This document shows positions 7,280 through 7,632 of a stretch of DNA of 7,632 bases, piece by piece (within the stretch, counting starts at the first letter, position 1; every line of letters begins with the position of its first letter). Where the stretch lies: positions 1-7,632 of the forward strand of contig JAAXUL010000362.1 of assembly GCA_013336035.1 (NCBI GenBank), given 5' to 3'. A program made the translations under genes and the position numbers. The notes beneath the pieces are model-generated. The model was not told the DNA's origin, searched no databases, and saw nothing but the letters and a program-made list of their open reading frames with translations. This DNA comes from Chloroflexales bacterium. Its GTDB lineage: Bacteria; Chloroflexota; Chloroflexia; Chloroflexales; Chloroflexaceae.

Positions 7280-7632
7280 TCAGGCCGGGCGGTACCCCTC
7301 GCGCAGCCGCTCCTTGAGGTCGCGCCGCACGTCCGGGGCGACGAAGGCCGCGCGGGCCGCGTTCAGGTTGACCGTGAGCAACTCCTCGCGGCCCCAGCCG
7401 AAGGTGCGCGCCAGCCGCTCATACTCGCGTAGCAGGGTCACACTGGTGATCGTGCGCGTGTCGGTGCTGATGCCGACGGACACCCCCTGCCGGTAGAGCC
7501 GGTCCACCGGGTGATCGGCGTAGGTCGGCACCACATCGATCTGCACATTGCAGCTCGGGCACAGCTCCAGATGCAGACCGGTCGCCCGGAGATGATCGAC
7601 GAGCTGCGCATCCTCAAAGCTGCGCAGGCCGT
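7280..7632 (-). CDS. add: Adenosine deaminase family protein, C-terminal part (N-terminus beyond window)
   Basis: The last 116 or so residues of a zinc-dependent purine deaminase, which in this family converts adenosine (or a related aminopurine) to inosine and ammonia in the cytoplasm as part of purine salvage. Reading inward from the right edge, the frame gives GLRSFEDAQLVDHLRATGLH, then LELCPSCNVQIDVVPTYADHPVDRL, then GVSVGISTDTRTITS, and ends in RLREGYRPA and a TGA at 7282-7280. CPSCNVQ corresponds to the CPTSN-type segment of the family, HP to the conserved pair before the last strand, and the Asp in STDTRT to the C-terminal zinc-binding aspartate of the usual TD motif. The part with the N-terminal HxH, the central zinc histidine and the catalytic glutamate lies outside the window. 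The GTG at 7546 is an internal valine and not a start. The paralogous adenine or aminodeoxyfutalosine deaminases cannot be excluded from this fragment alone. The gene converges on the hybrid kinase. Confidence 0.88.
   Translation of the reverse strand, partial: GLRSFEDAQLVDHLRATGLHLELCPSCNVQIDVVPTYADHPVDRLYRQGVSVGISTDTRTITSVTLLREYERLARTFGWGREELLTVNLNAARAAFVAPDVRRDLKERLREGYRPA

Noticed and set aside
7280..7546. Treating the deaminase frame as a complete 88-residue protein starting at GTG 7546
   Set aside because: The frame stays open to the window edge and upstream residues continue the deaminase family match (LELCPSCN), so the GTG encodes an internal valine.

Overview
This is a GC-rich bacterial window dominated by signal transduction. 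It holds two large multi-PAS sensor histidine kinases arranged head to head (divergent) and the 3' end of an adenosine deaminase gene that converges on the second kinase. Long soluble PAS/GAF kinases of this kind, together with the style of the deaminase C-terminus, suggest a Chloroflexota (Chloroflexia-like) genome. That assignment is inference from protein style and not proven by a marker gene.

Layout. (1) Positions 1-2978, minus strand: a histidine kinase of at least 992 residues with four PAS domains, a GAF domain, a HisKA dimerisation/phosphoacceptor helix and a HATPase domain. Its C-terminus runs off the left edge of the window. (2) Positions 2979-3522: the divergent intergenic region. 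It is not empty: about 150 bp on the minus strand is a decayed fragment of a third kinase's ATPase domain, with a damaged G2 box and a frameshifting deletion of about 28 nt. (3) Positions 3523-6705, plus strand: a complete 1060-residue hybrid histidine kinase with five PAS domains, HisKA, HATPase and a C-terminal receiver domain. (4) Positions 6706-7279: a gap between convergent genes. It contains a short coding-like hydrophobic reading frame just after the kinase, and a compact cluster of perfect dyad symmetries at 7088-7177. (5) Positions 7280-7632, minus strand: the C-terminal part of an adenosine deaminase-family enzyme, cut by the right edge.

How it fits together. The two kinases share a closely similar transmitter core but have different sensory front ends (4 PAS + GAF versus 5 PAS). 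They look like paralogs that now read different cytoplasmic cues. Neither shows a membrane segment, so both should be soluble. The remnant between them indicates a local history of kinase duplication followed by decay. The deaminase is a purine-salvage enzyme with no obvious functional link to the kinases. I see no RNA genes, CRISPR array, insertion sequence or phage gene. The least explained parts are the kinase remnant and the nested palindrome cluster.
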